Source: Paramecium pentaurelia (Eukaryota > Ciliophora > Oligohymenophorea > Peniculida > Parameciidae). Taken from it: a stretch of DNA of 64,000 nucleotides. Position 1 is the first letter of the stretch, and the number at the start of each line of letters is the position of its first letter. Below the pieces are notes generated by a model that was not told the DNA's origin, did no database searches, and worked only from the letters and a program-made list of their open reading frames with translations. Positions 13,451 through 26,100 of the stretch are shown one piece after another. A program made the translations under genes and the position numbers. The stretch covers positions 1-64,000 of the forward strand of contig CAJJDO010000163.1 of the NCBI GenBank assembly GCA_905183005.1, in the 5' to 3' direction.

Positions 13451-16400
13451 TTTTATTGATCAAAATATATTGCAAAAACATATTATAATTAATTTTTGGT
13501 TTTTATCAAATATTTATTTAAACGCAAGTCTTTATTTATTGTTAATCACTATCTCCTTTTTTTTTCATTTGATTTTATTAAAACTATAATTACTATTGTG
13601 ATTAATAGGGATAAGTTTAATTATTAATCGATTTTTAAGGGATAAAATATGATAATTATTCAATAAAACCAACAACTAATTATAACATTTTTTAGACTAT
13701 ACCTTAGCATATAAAAATACAAGTTAAATTCAATAGATTATATATTATAATTGAAATTATTAAAAAGAATACCTTTGAAAAAAAAAAAACAATTTTAATT
13801 GATTAGATTTTAAATTTTACCATTAACTCACAACATTTATGATTAAAATTTACATTGCTTTAATATTCTTAAAATGTAATAAAATCAAGTATCACTTAAT
13901 TCAATTTCATGAAATATATGTTAAATTAAAATTTCACTTATTGCTTAGTTAAAATTTTTAAGTATTTGTGTTTTCATCTGTGAAAAACAAAATCAGAAGT
14001 TGGCTATAATTTATATATTGAATGTTTTAATTGTTGCCAAAAACTCTAAAATGGATTTAGGACAATAAAGAGGAAGAAACAAATAATTATTTTTTTTTAA
14101 GAAAATGTTGATAAATAAATTTGCTTTTATGAATTGGACAATTATCCTAAATTAATAAGTATCGCTTATTTTAGTAAAATTTAAATGCTGCTTTGAGTAA
14201 TTATTCAAGAATTAAGTAAAAATGTATTAATTAATTATTCCATTACAAGCCTTTTTAACATGAAGGGATTACTGGATTTGTAACCTTCGTATATATTTTT
14301 TCTCCCTTTTCAGTTTCTAACACTTTAAATTTGTAGAATGATGAGTAAATGTGGTTTGATCAAAAAATAACCATGAATCATTTTATTTCATATTTGAAAG
14401 CAATCATAGACAGTAATTTAACAATTTGCTTTCTAGATTAATTTGAAATATCTTTTCCTTAGGATTTTTGCTTGACTAAACCTAATATACTTATTGTTAC
14501 AAATTTTTAAAAGGTTGTAAGAAAATAAAATCCTATTCTAATTAAAAATAAAGCCTGAACTATTCATATATATTTGAGTTCCATAATTCATTTACATCTT
14601 ATTCTTAAATATATTATATTAACCATATCAATATGATTTTAAGTTAGCGAAAACTAGGTAGAATATTGTGCACCTTTCTGGTATTTATTTCTCCTATAGT
14701 GAATCTAACTTTTTGAAAGACCTGTTAATCCTGAAATATACTCTTTTGAATATTTATTTTGAGTTAATTGTCTTATTACAACAATAGTTTCTTTTATTCG
14801 CCACCTTTGATCCTTTTTGAATTTATTTTTTGAGATACCACAGAATTTCTTTGCTTATTATTCAATTTTTATTAATCAGTAAATTTTTGATTTTTACAAA
14901 GTCAATTCATTTCGAAATTCCTTTTTTCATAGTAGTAGGGGATATCCATAATTTCTTTTGATTTAACACAGTTCATAGCAGTCAAATAGGCACCTTGAAT
15001 GTTATTAAAACAACAATCCTTTTTGGGTTTATTATTTCAATGAAAAATGAAGAACATCAAATAAATTGTCATCCTTCAGTAATTCTTCTTCTTAATCTTT
15101 ATTTTATTTAAGTTAACTTTAATTTTGATAATACATTTTTGAAGTAAATATTTATTTTGTGTTCAAAAAAATATGTTGGAAAAATAATATGTAGTTATGA
15201 AGACCTGTTTATTTATTTTGAAATCAAAATATTTATTTGTGAATTTAAAAAATAATTGAAGGAATAAAAAGAAGATTATCATATTGAGTAATAAGTTGTA
15301 ATCCAAATAACAAATATAAATTGAATGGATACTGTTAAGATATATAAAATATTTTTCATTATAGTATTTAGGAAATCTCCATTGAGGAAGCAAATCAATT
15401 ATTAGGTTCATTGAAATCAAGTCAATGCCTATTTATTAACAATATTTTAATTTATGTTTTATCAAGTAAACATTATTACTCTGTATTATAATTAAGAAAA
15501 TATTATAATTAATTAGAATATTGATATTATGTTATGTTTTATTAAGTAAACATTATTACATTAAAATTTTGAAATATTATCAGTAACAAGAATATAAATA
15601 TTAATAATAATTACTTTTATTTTTTAATAAAAAACAGCTTTAAGAATAGTATAAAATAAAAATCTGTCATATTAATTCTGTTTAATATAAATTTTATTTT
15701 AATTTTCTTAAATCAATTATAATTATATCAGTAAATTAACTTTTCATTTTATAATTTCATATATTATACAATTAGTATTTTCAATATTTTGATTGTAATT
15801 ATATATAATAATATTTTGAAATAGATAATATATTTTTTGGTTGTTATTTTCATATTGTTAATCACATCCAAATCATATCTAAAGTTTCATTCAATTTTAA
15901 TCAGAAAATATATTTATTTGAATTCAATTTAAAATTAATAATTGCATATTAGTTGATGACTTCTGAAAAATGAATAATCTTACCATAATCAAGACATTAT
16001 ACTTCAAGATGTAATAATTAGCAATTTTATAATCATCTAAACCTTTTATTACTTTTAGTAAATTATTCAAAAACTGCAAACCTAACTTAAGATTATTTCT
16101 AGTTTAGTTTTGGCTTTACCTTTGTCTCTTATTTTGTAATTTCTGATTATTTTAGGGTTTGCAATTCTTTTAATAAATGAAATTCTTGATTATACTAATT
16201 GATATATTTACCATTTTTCTTACTAGCCTTTTTAGTTTTCAAGATACGCTATTTGCTATTGAAAAGATAGATTTGTAATTAACTCTAAATATCGAAAGCG
16301 AGATATTACAGATTTAAACGCTTTATAGTTATTTAGACATATAAAGGAAAAGTTGTAGTAAGGAGAGCAAAAATTTCAAGGAATTCTAAAAAACTCTTAT

Positions 16401-16702
16401 CGATAAAATAAGAAAAATTATCTGAATTTAACTTTTTAAAAACTGGGCTTGGGAATACTCAGCATAGCTCAGGAATATTAATATACATTTGACAATAATT
16501 GAAGTTAATTTCTATATTAAATTAACAATCTTTTGTTATTGTTAAACCTTAATTGTTATATTTTCCTTTAATTAGAAGTAGTAAATACAGTGAAAATAAA
16601 GGAGAGATATGATAAATGATAATATTTCATACATAATAAATCTTATTTCAGTATGTCAGATCTAGAATTTATGGTAATTATAGCCATCTTAATTGCTTAT
16701 TA
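13451..16702. other. Gene-poor A+T-rich DNA with possible minus-strand relic
   Basis: No intact gene seen. On the minus strand, about 15110 down to 14560, several frames carry coding-like pieces (for example ELLKDDNLFDVLHFSLKQ, then a stretch with GGEQKKLLLQQDNQ) that do not join in one frame. A 26-bp sequence, tatgttttat(c/t)aagtaaacatta, occurs at about 15453 and 15533 as a direct repeat 80 bp apart. The rest is low-complexity. Confidence 0.35.
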
Positions 16703-17731
16703 AAAGGATTTTAATAGAAAAACAGAAAACCAAATTTCTCACCACTTCTTTAATGAAGTCACTATTTATATTTTTAAACAGAATAATTAGCCTCAAAACT
16801 AGAAATTTGCCATGGTCAGTCTGAATAATAATATCGGAAAACTAAATTTAGTTATTTTATTATTTTGGTTTATTTCTCATGGTCTAAACTTTTTAAGATC
16901 TTTAACAATAAATACATAAACTGTTTTAATCAATTTACAAACAAACTTCATGATAAATTGGTATTTCAACTTTCAATTAAATAATATAATCATTCTTTTA
17001 ATGATAATTAGATAATTATATCAGTTCTAAGTCATCATTATTACTTCCATTTTGTTTCAAAAAATAAAAATTTTTCCTAAACCCAAATGTGATACATTTT
17101 AAATTTAATTCAAATAAAGTTTAGTTATTATTATAAATAAATTTCCATTTTAGATTTAAATAATTACAATACTGTTTTTAAAACATAAGAATTACTTTAA
17201 TGTCAATATATAGTATCATAAATATTGAAAATAATTTTAAGATATCAATATCTATTAAGATATTTTTAAAATGATTTTTTAAATATAAAGAAAATAGAAT
17301 ATCAATAAATTAATCACATTTAATTGATATTTGAGTTATAATGAAATTTTAAATATCTTAAGAATTAAGTAAAGACCTCGGCTATTGGTTTTTTTTATAT
17401 TTTGACTCAATTTCATCAATTTAATATAATATATGTTGTTTTTGCTAAATTTTAATTCTATATTTATTTATAGAATTATAATAATAATTCAAATTCTATT
17501 AAAATTTTTCTATAATTCTATTACTATTCTATAAAATGTAATTATAATTGAACAATTTAGATTATATTTCTAAATTAATTATGGATATACCAAATAAGAA
17601 GATTGAAAATATACCAGAAGAGAAGAAGTTATTGGAAATGAGTCAGATAATATAAAAATTAGTTGAAGAGTTTACTAAAAATACAAAAAATTAAGGCTCT
17701 GTTGTTTTATTTGTTGGATCAACAGGATCTG
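16703..17731. repeat. Left copy of an exact 1,029-bp duplication ending at a single N
   Basis: Identical to 17733-18761 by line-by-line comparison with a constant offset of 1,030. The left copy stops at the N (17732) and the right copy begins immediately after it. A true tandem repeat need not have both inner edges at a gap; overlapping contig ends joined without merging would. Most likely a scaffolding artefact. Confidence 0.95.
17581..17731 (+). pseudogene. Truncated 5' copy of the P-loop GTPase gene (artefactual)
   Basis: Carries the same ATG and first 50 codons as the gene at 18611, including the start of the P-loop (GSTGS), and stops at the N. It is part of the duplicated contig end and probably not a separate locus. 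Confidence 0.85.
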
Positions 17732-17732
17732 N

Positions 17733-18761
17733 AAAGGATTTTAATAGAAAAACAGAAAACCAAATTTCTCACCACTTCTTTAATGAAGTCACTATTTATA
17801 TTTTTAAACAGAATAATTAGCCTCAAAACTAGAAATTTGCCATGGTCAGTCTGAATAATAATATCGGAAAACTAAATTTAGTTATTTTATTATTTTGGTT
17901 TATTTCTCATGGTCTAAACTTTTTAAGATCTTTAACAATAAATACATAAACTGTTTTAATCAATTTACAAACAAACTTCATGATAAATTGGTATTTCAAC
18001 TTTCAATTAAATAATATAATCATTCTTTTAATGATAATTAGATAATTATATCAGTTCTAAGTCATCATTATTACTTCCATTTTGTTTCAAAAAATAAAAA
18101 TTTTTCCTAAACCCAAATGTGATACATTTTAAATTTAATTCAAATAAAGTTTAGTTATTATTATAAATAAATTTCCATTTTAGATTTAAATAATTACAAT
18201 ACTGTTTTTAAAACATAAGAATTACTTTAATGTCAATATATAGTATCATAAATATTGAAAATAATTTTAAGATATCAATATCTATTAAGATATTTTTAAA
18301 ATGATTTTTTAAATATAAAGAAAATAGAATATCAATAAATTAATCACATTTAATTGATATTTGAGTTATAATGAAATTTTAAATATCTTAAGAATTAAGT
18401 AAAGACCTCGGCTATTGGTTTTTTTTATATTTTGACTCAATTTCATCAATTTAATATAATATATGTTGTTTTTGCTAAATTTTAATTCTATATTTATTTA
18501 TAGAATTATAATAATAATTCAAATTCTATTAAAATTTTTCTATAATTCTATTACTATTCTATAAAATGTAATTATAATTGAACAATTTAGATTATATTTC
18601 TAAATTAATTATGGATATACCAAATAAGAAGATTGAAAATATACCAGAAGAGAAGAAGTTATTGGAAATGAGTCAGATAATATAAAAATTAGTTGAAGAG
18701 TTTACTAAAAATACAAAAAATTAAGGCTCTGTTGTTTTATTTGTTGGATCAACAGGATCTG
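17733..18761. repeat. Right copy of the 1,029-bp duplication
   Basis: Begins directly after the N at 17732 and continues seamlessly into the GTPase gene, so this copy is the one attached to the intact gene. Its first ~880 bp are non-coding A+T-rich DNA. Confidence 0.95.
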
Positions 18762-20137
18762 GAAAAAGCACAACTTTTAATTTTTTAAGTGGAGCAGAGT
18801 TTAAACTTAATGTTGATGAAGAATTAGAATTAAAAAACATTTTAAAGAATTTTTCAAATATGAATCCTGGATTAGAATCAGTTACAAAAGAACCAAATTT
18901 CTTTTATAATGAATCAAATAAACATTTAATTATTGATTTTCCTGGATTTTTGGATACAAATGGGGATTGGGATTAATTATTAATAGAACTTTTATTTAAT
19001 AAGATAGTGTCTTTAGGGGAATTAAAAATAATTTATGTTTTAAATAATCCTTAAAATACACTTCAAAATAGAGGATCTGATCTATAAGAATTTCTTAAAT
19101 AGTTAGATAATCCAAAAATAAATTTAATTTTAAATTGTTATATGGCTAATTGGGCTGATGAAAAATTAAAAAATAAAATAAAAAATGATTTAGAATAAGT
19201 TAAATCATCAGTTAATGAACCTAAATTAATAGACTTAATAGATAAAATTCTTGTAAAAAGAAAAGCTTCAAATTAGGATTAATTAAATTCTATTTTTAAT
19301 AATGAATAAAGATAAATATTTTGGAGAGAGATAGAAGAATTGAGTAAAATTAAAATAAAACCTAGAAGAATACATAAAAGTGAAATCATAAGTTAATATA
19401 TTATATCTAAAGCAACAAATATAATTTAAGAATATGGAGATATACTTTCATTAATGTTTGAATAAAATAATAATTTAGAAGATGAAAAATACAATTAATA
19501 ATAGCATCAAAATTTGTTATAATTTTAAGTTCTATTAAAAAATAAAAATAAATTATCACCTTTATAATGGTTTTTTGATTTTATAAAGATTTGTGAAGAA
19601 TTGACTTTGAATTTATATAAATCAAAAAGTAGAGAATTTTTAAAAATATTTTAATATTTTGAATAATTTTAAGAATTCATAGATGGATATTAGTATTTAG
19701 ATAACATAAACAAATAAGCATAATAAAATTTATAATAAGTTGAAAAATTATTTAATTTGAAAATTGAGTCATAAGAAAAAATTAAAAAAGCAGAAGAGGA
19801 AAAAAGAAAGGCAGAAGAAGATAAAAGAAGAGCAGAAGAAGATAAAAGAAAAGCAGAAGAAGATAAAAGAAAAGCAGAAGAAGAGAAATTAAAAATACAA
19901 TAAGAAATTGCCAATTAATAATTAGAAGCTGAAAAACTAAAATATAAAATGTTAGAGTAATAAAGAGAGCATGAATATAGGATGCATGCTTTAGAATAGA
20001 ATTACAAACAACAAGAACTAGATAGATGTCGCTCTTATTATAATGTTCAATTAACTAAATTAAGAAATACAGTCAAAAAAAAAAATAGCGGGAAGAAGAA
20101 GAAGAATCCTACCAAATAGAAAAAAAGTTGTTATTGA
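18611..20137 (+). CDS. P-loop GTPase (AIG1/septin-like superfamily) with long charged coiled coil
   Basis: Single exon, 508 residues, ATG at 18611, TGA at 20135. Residues about 46-54 form a Walker A/G1 motif (GSTGSGKST), followed by a G3 motif in LIIDFPGFLDTN (DxxG). A clear G4 motif (N/TKxD) is not seen; the region LNCYMANWADEK lies where it would be expected. Residues about 390-460 are a perfect-looking coiled coil with repeats of KAEEDKRKAEEDKR, then a Lys-rich tail. Such immune-type or septin-like G proteins are numerous in ciliates and often work at membranes. Nucleotide is expected to be GTP from the DxxG motif, but the missing G4 leaves specificity open. The start lies inside the duplicated contig overlap, so the promoter region appears twice in the assembly. 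Confidence 0.8.
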
Positions 20138-20407
20138 AGAAAATAAAGGCATATAAAGAAATGAAATAATTTAATAATTTTAAATTAATCATAATAAATT
20201 ATATAATATAAGAACAATTTTTTGTTAATATAACATAATTAATTTAAAATAATTAAGTAATTTTCTTTAATAGTAGTAAATATAGTAAAGTATTGTTATA
20301 CATATTTGTAGTATTAATTTAAAACTAAAATAGATGATAATATTAATTTTAAATTCCATAAAATATTATAATAAAACAGATTTATATTTAATTTAAGTAA
20401 TAAAGTG

Positions 20408-20885
20408 ATGGATTTTCTATAATCATTACCAAAGCCCCCAAAAAATTTTTAAGGCAGGAAATAAAAAATTTTATTTTATTACATCTAAACCAGGAAAGAT
20501 CTAGGGAGAATAAAGCGTCTTTAATAATAAAAAATACTCACTAAAGATATAAAATAGTATCTAATAATTGGCTTAAAACTAAAATATTTAAAGAATGAAA
20601 ATGTCTAATCGTTCGAAATAGTTTATTAATATAAAGAAAAAAACCAACCATTTTCATAAAACAGATTTGAAAATTCTGGATACACCTTTAAATTTGAAAA
20701 TCTAACAGCACTAAATAATGGTAAAAAGAGAATTAAATAGAATAAATCATATTTACGATTTAATCCCAAATCCAAAAATAAAATTTGTAAATTCTTTAAC
20801 AACTCCATTTGAGAATATATTCGAGAATTTCATTTATTAATCCAGATGTGTTTTAAAAATAGAAGATAAAATGAAAATGAAATGA
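20408..20885 (+). CDS. Small unknown protein, probable single-base frameshift
   Basis: An ATG at 20408 opens MDFLQSLPKPPKNF. The coding-like frame then continues one base out of phase as KAGNKKFYFITSKPGKIQGE to a TGA at 20883-20885, about 158 residues. Removing one T from the run of five near 20446 would restore one frame, so a sequence error or a recent indel is likely. The region is basic and Asn/Lys/Gln-rich with no recognised domain, membrane segment or signal. It sits between the GTPase and the dynein light chain gene on the same strand. Reality of the gene is moderately supported by composition only. Confidence 0.45.
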
Positions 20886-21047
20886 GATAAATTAAAAACT
20901 AAATAAAATCTAGATTAGTTGAATTAAAAATTTAGAGAATAACTTTTCTAGATGTCAAGTCAATGAAAAAGCAGACCTATTTTATACTAGAAATAAGAAT
21001 ATATGAAAATTATATTAATATTTTTATATAATTATTTACAGTTTCAA

Positions 21048-21369
21048 ATGGCAGATGAAAATTTGGAATAAATAATTGATATGCCAGAATAATCAGATAT
21101 GATCAATGATGCAAGAACTTAAGTAATTAATAAATAAATTTCAAAGGCCAGATATGCAGTAGAACATTTTAAAGTAGAATCATAAATCTCTCATTATATC
21201 AAGAAGTTTTTCGATGAAAAATATGGTCCAAATTGGCATTGTGTTGTTGGTATCTACATCAATTAAAATTAAAGGAAAACATTTTAATTCATACTCATCT
21301 TATGAAAGCAAACGTTATATGTTTTTTTATGAAGGATAGATGGCAATATTACTATATAAGATGGGTTGA
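21048..21369 (+). CDS. DYNLL: Dynein light chain LC8 (DYNLL) family
   Basis: Exons 21048-21249 and 21275-21369, split by a 25-nt intron that starts gtatct and ends taaag, give 98 residues. The LC8 signature is strong: an N-terminal MINDA helix region, YIKKFFDEKYGPNWHCVVGK, then HFNSYSSYESKRYMFFYEG and the C-terminal QMAILLYKMG (human QVAILLFKSG). LC8 dimers bind short motifs in dynein intermediate chain and many other partners and are part of axonemal and cytoplasmic dyneins. Length matches the family (about 89-105 residues). The 3' splice site is AAG, not TAG. TGA is at 21367. Confidence 0.93.
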
Positions 21370-21587
21370 TAGAAATATTATATTTATTATAAATGGAATT
21401 CTATTTTTATTATCATCTTATTATTTCTAAAAAGAATAATAAAAAATTTAATAAAACATAATATTTATGGAAAAGAATAATTGATTAGATTATAATTAAT
21501 TTTATTTCTATTATAAATTTGAAGTGATATTTAAAGTATGATAAGAATTCAATTTAATTATGGAACTAGGATTTAAACATTAAGGGA

Positions 21588-22460
21588 TCAATGCTAAATA
21601 AAAACATATTTCTTATTTAATTTTTCAATATCTTATTCTAATTATATTAACTCTTTTTCATAATTTTCTTTCCTTCTTTTGACTCCAATAGTTCCAAATA
21701 CTCTACAATGTGTTTATTATTAATATTAATAATTCAATTCATCATATTTCTTTTTTAATCCTTGTCTTATTTATTCCAACTCCTCTTCTGGCAATTATTA
21801 TCTATTAAAAATTAGAAAATATACAATTTATTATCTTATTCTTATTATTCTAATTATTTTCTATATTGTTTTTCATAAAATTATTCTTTAAGAGTATCTT
21901 TGATTTAAGTTAAATAAATTGGAACTTTTCCATAAACAGATTTCTTAGTCCAATCTGGTTCTGATTGTTTTCTTTTAGGATCTAAGTAGTAATAAAATAT
22001 AATAAAATATAACTAGCTAAAATGACATCTATTGCATTAGTGGCAATAAAATTTTTATTGTATTTTAATCCCATAATTGGTTTATCATTCAATTTTGGTA
22101 TTTATGGTTTATGAGCAGAATGTTAATGATCAACACTTCTATGAATTGATCCTTTTTCAATCCATAAATCTAGACTATTATTACCCATATATCTATGTTT
22201 AATTGGTTCTAATTTTTCTAGAATTTAATATGATTATTACAATTTTTAGATTTACCTAAAACACCACTTTCTGATCTATATCTATTTTATTGAATAACAT
22301 ATGATCCATTTATATTTGTGACTGGAATAATTAAAGATTGAGTTCCAAATGTACTTCCAGTTGGAGCAATAGTTCCAGGTATTGTAGATTTATATAATTT
22401 AGAAACTTTTTTAGGAGGAGTTTTCTCTTTTGGTATTAAGTTATAAATGCTTTCTTGCAT
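21588..22460 (-). CDS. ENKUR: Enkurin (ciliary microtubule inner protein, FAP106-like)
   Basis: Four exons and three introns of 38, 32 and 23 nt yield 259 residues, ATG read from 22460 and TGA at 21588. The N-terminus has the family's ESIYNLIPKE box. The middle has NFIATNAIDVIL and VPIYLTQIK, matching the conserved enkurin NFI-TNAVE-IL and VPEYL--IK boxes. The C-terminus carries the enkurin domain, LPEEELEQIRQGLKKKYDEL and then KRRKENYEKELIQLEQDIEK. Human enkurin is 256 residues, so the length fits. Known role: binds calmodulin and TRPC channels, and lies inside axonemal doublets as FAP106 in algae. It is divergently arranged with the LC8-like gene, 80 bp between start codons. Confidence 0.92.
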
Positions 22461-22540
22461 ATAATTATAGAATAAAATTTATTGAAAATGATTGTTTTTA
22501 AAGAAATAAATAAATTTATTTAATTATATTTAACAGTTTT

Positions 22541-23069
22541 ATGGCATCAAAAGTTAAAATAGAATGCATTAAATAAGGATATTAAATTAGTAATGAAATG
22601 AAAATAGATATTATGGACTTATATAATAGATCATTATATTAAGAACATTATGCACATAAAACTGATTATATTAGACATAATCTAGAAGAAAAATATGGTA
22701 ATTAATATATTTAATATATAGGTCGATGTTTTTCAATTTTAATATATTCAATAGGTTCATTTGTATCTCATTCATTTTTACATGCTGATGATTATTTATT
22801 AGAATTAAGATCTCCTGAACATCATATACTTGCATATTTATTACCTCCTTCTTATACTCCCCCTCCATTAATTCCAGATCAATAAGTTGTACCATTAAGT
22901 AGAACATTAACTCATCCATTACATGCTTCTAAACCTGTTTAATTGTAATTATCTCTTTTATGGTAGTTAATAATCACCTCAATCCAAGATCTTAGATTAC
23001 CCAACACAATATTCATCTTATTATGCTAATAAATATTATGATGGATATTATAGAAGAGGATATTGGTGA
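22541..23069 (+). CDS. Divergent LC8-like protein with Pro- and Tyr-rich tail
   Basis: Exons 22541-22697, 22722-22944 and 22967-23069 (introns 24 and 22 nt, both gta...tag) give 160 residues. Residues about 20-90 follow the LC8 pattern: a MDLYNRSLYQEHYAHKTDYI helix, HNLEEKYG (LC8: KKEFDKKYN), then CFSILIYSIGSFVSHSF (LC8: WHCIVGRNFGSYVTHE) and a closing hydrophobic strand HHILAYLL. After this, typical LC8s stop; here follow PPSYTPPPLIP and a tail ending YYANKYYDGYYRRGYW. The partner-binding groove sequence differs strongly from the neighbouring canonical LC8, so it may be a specialised axonemal light chain. The start shares an 80-bp bidirectional region with enkurin. Confidence 0.65.
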
Positions 23070-23116
23070 AATTCAATGAATTCTTATTATATTTTATTAA
23101 TAAAATTTAACAATTC

Positions 23117-26100
23117 ATGTATTCTTATAGAAATCCTCAGATTCCCTAATAAAACAGACCAAGTAGTGGAAGTGTTAATACAAAATCATAGATGTATAAT
23201 ACACAGTATATAAATAAACCAGAAACATAATCGTTTTTACTATAACCTAATAACTCAATAAAGACATTCGATTCTGTAGTATAACATACAAATCAATCTT
23301 CATAACATGATCATTATATAAATGATATGGAAAGTACTGAAAAATTAATAAAAGGTATGAAATTGTCAACATTAACTTCAAAATTTTCAACTTTAAATCT
23401 GAAATATTCAAGTCCATAAAATACTTCAAAAATAGATACGCCATCAAGAGTTGATTCATTATTGTAAGAAATATATGACATTAAATTACAAAATGAAAAA
23501 TCCAAATAGTTTTATTAATCCTAAATTATCAATCTATAAAATACTTAAGACTAATTAAAAATTGAAAATATCAGTTTATCAAATTCAATAAAAGGGTTAA
23601 CCTAATAAATATATGATGCTAGATATAGTATGCATAGAATATATCAATAAACAGATATAGATGAATTAACTAATTCAATTTAAATAGATTATAATAATCA
23701 TTCTAACATCTAATAGGCTTTCAATTAATTTTAATCAGAAATATTTCAATTCATTTATTAATATTAAAGTTAAATAAATTAATAAATTCAATAGAAATAA
23801 TAATAACTCAATAAAATCATTATTAAGTTGAATTAAATAAAAGATAGTTAATAAAAACATGTTGAAAAAATATAAACTAATAAAATAATGAATTAGAATT
23901 AGAAACTGGAATATCAATTTAATGAATTAAAGAAAAATCATTAATATATTATCAATAATATTGAATAAGAAAAGTTATTTGCTATTTAATAAGAATAATA
24001 ACTTAAATAACAATTCTAAGTTAGGATTTAATAGTTGGAATAAGAACTTAGCAAATTATTAGATGATAATAAGAATAAGGAATTAATTGTATCTGAATTA
24101 AATGATTTAAATCAATCGAAAGTGCTTCAAGTAATTTAATCATGATATTTAGATCTAATAAAAAGATGAAATAAAGTAATTAACAGATAAATTATAAGAA
24201 AGTTACAACAATTAAATTAATCTAAATGATTAAATAGTATTATTAAAATAAAATTGTAATAGTCTATTAAATGATTTTGAAAAATATTAAATTGAATTAT
24301 TGACATTATAAAAAGAGAAATAATATATTCAAATTTAATTTGAGAAGTAAAAAAATGAAAATATAGATTTAATTAAAAATTAAACATAAATAAATGAAAA
24401 TTAATAATTCTAAATTGACAAATTGAAATAAGAATATTAATATTAAAATAATAAATTATAAGATTAAATAAGAATAAAAGATTAAAAATTAACTAAAATA
24501 TAAGAAAATTATGATACTTTATAAAGGTATAAATAAGAACTTGAAAATCAATTAAAATAATCTAGAAATGAAAATAATAAATTCAAAGATTAAACAGATT
24601 AATTATAATAATTTTAAATAAAAATTAATAAATAGAATTCTACTATATAAAATTTAATTGAATAAAATTAATCATAAGAAAATATGATTAACAATTATTT
24701 AACAGAAAAGAAAATATTGGAATAGAAAATAATTGAATTATAAAGAAAAAATTAATAAATTTAATAATAATAATAATAATAACCTTAAGAAAGAGATAGT
24801 TTGAATTAAAAGATTTATAAACTATAAAAAGATAATGAAAATAAATAATTAGAAATTAAAATATTATAAACAGATAATTTTGAATTATAGAAATAAATTA
24901 AATAAGAATAAGTAAATTAATTATAAATTAAAAATTTGATTACAAACTTATAAAATGATAGATCCTAATATTAATAATAAAAATCATAGATTGAATAATA
25001 ATTAAATAAATAATAAAAGCATAATTAAGAGTTACTCAAATAAATGGAGGAAGTAATATAGAATAATTTAAATTAATAAGAGTAATAAACTAATGAATGG
25101 TAAAATCAATAAAAGATGCTTACTAAAAAATAAGTTTAATCTGAATAACATTTAGAAAATGCATTTAATGAAAATGAAAAGTTAAGAGCAAGAATTTCAG
25201 AACTGGAATTCAAATTAGAAGAAGAAATAGATAAAAATTAATAGTTGGTAGAAGAGATAAAAAAATATTCAATAGATTCAAAACAAAAAGATGTTTAGAT
25301 ATCAGAATGCAAATCCCATATATAAAAATTAACTTAATAGATTAATAATATTGAAAGAGATAAATAAGAATAAAAAACTAATCATTTAAATGACTCATAA
25401 TAAAATGCTTATATTTAAGATATAGAATAATTTTAATTCAAAATAAAATAATATCAAAATGAATAAAAAGAAAATGAAAATTAATAAAAATAACTCCATC
25501 TAAAATTATAAGAAGCATTAAAAAAAATAGAATCGATATAATTATAATTACAAGAAGAATAGCTTAAATCACATAATCTAATGAAATAATTATAGACCAT
25601 CTCTGAAAATAAGAGTTCTATTCAACCAAATTAAGATATAATGGATTCATTAGATGTTTAAATATCTTAAAGAGTTAATTAAATAGAAAATATATTATTA
25701 CCTGAAACAAAATAATCAGATGAATAAATTTCTATATTATCACAGTAGATTTAATTAATATAATAATAATTAAATGAATAGTAAGATATACTATAAAAAA
25801 AAGATATATTAATTAATAATATAATGCAATAAAAAACATAAATATAGAGTAGTCTTAATTAATCTATTGAGTAAAATAAACTGTTAGAAAATTAAATTAT
25901 TAGTTTGAAAATAGAATAGTAAAGTTTAGATCAATTAAAAAATGATATTAGTCATTATTTATAAAAGATATCTAATCAATAAAAGATTATAGAAAATTTA
26001 TAAAAGTAAATAGAGGATTATTAATTAGAATTATAAAAATAAGGGAGTTAAGTTAAAATGTTAGAAATTATTTAATAATCAAGTGAAGAATAAGTATAAT

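Noticed and set aside
14560..15110. Transposase-like relic on the minus strand
   Set aside because: The pieces look coding but no DDE or HTH motif could be placed and three frames are required; kept only as a possible relic in the region description.
22671..22919. Minus-strand open frames inside the LC8-like and coiled-coil genes (also 23247-23917)
   Set aside because: Shadows of the plus-strand genes, whose composition and introns are clearly coding.
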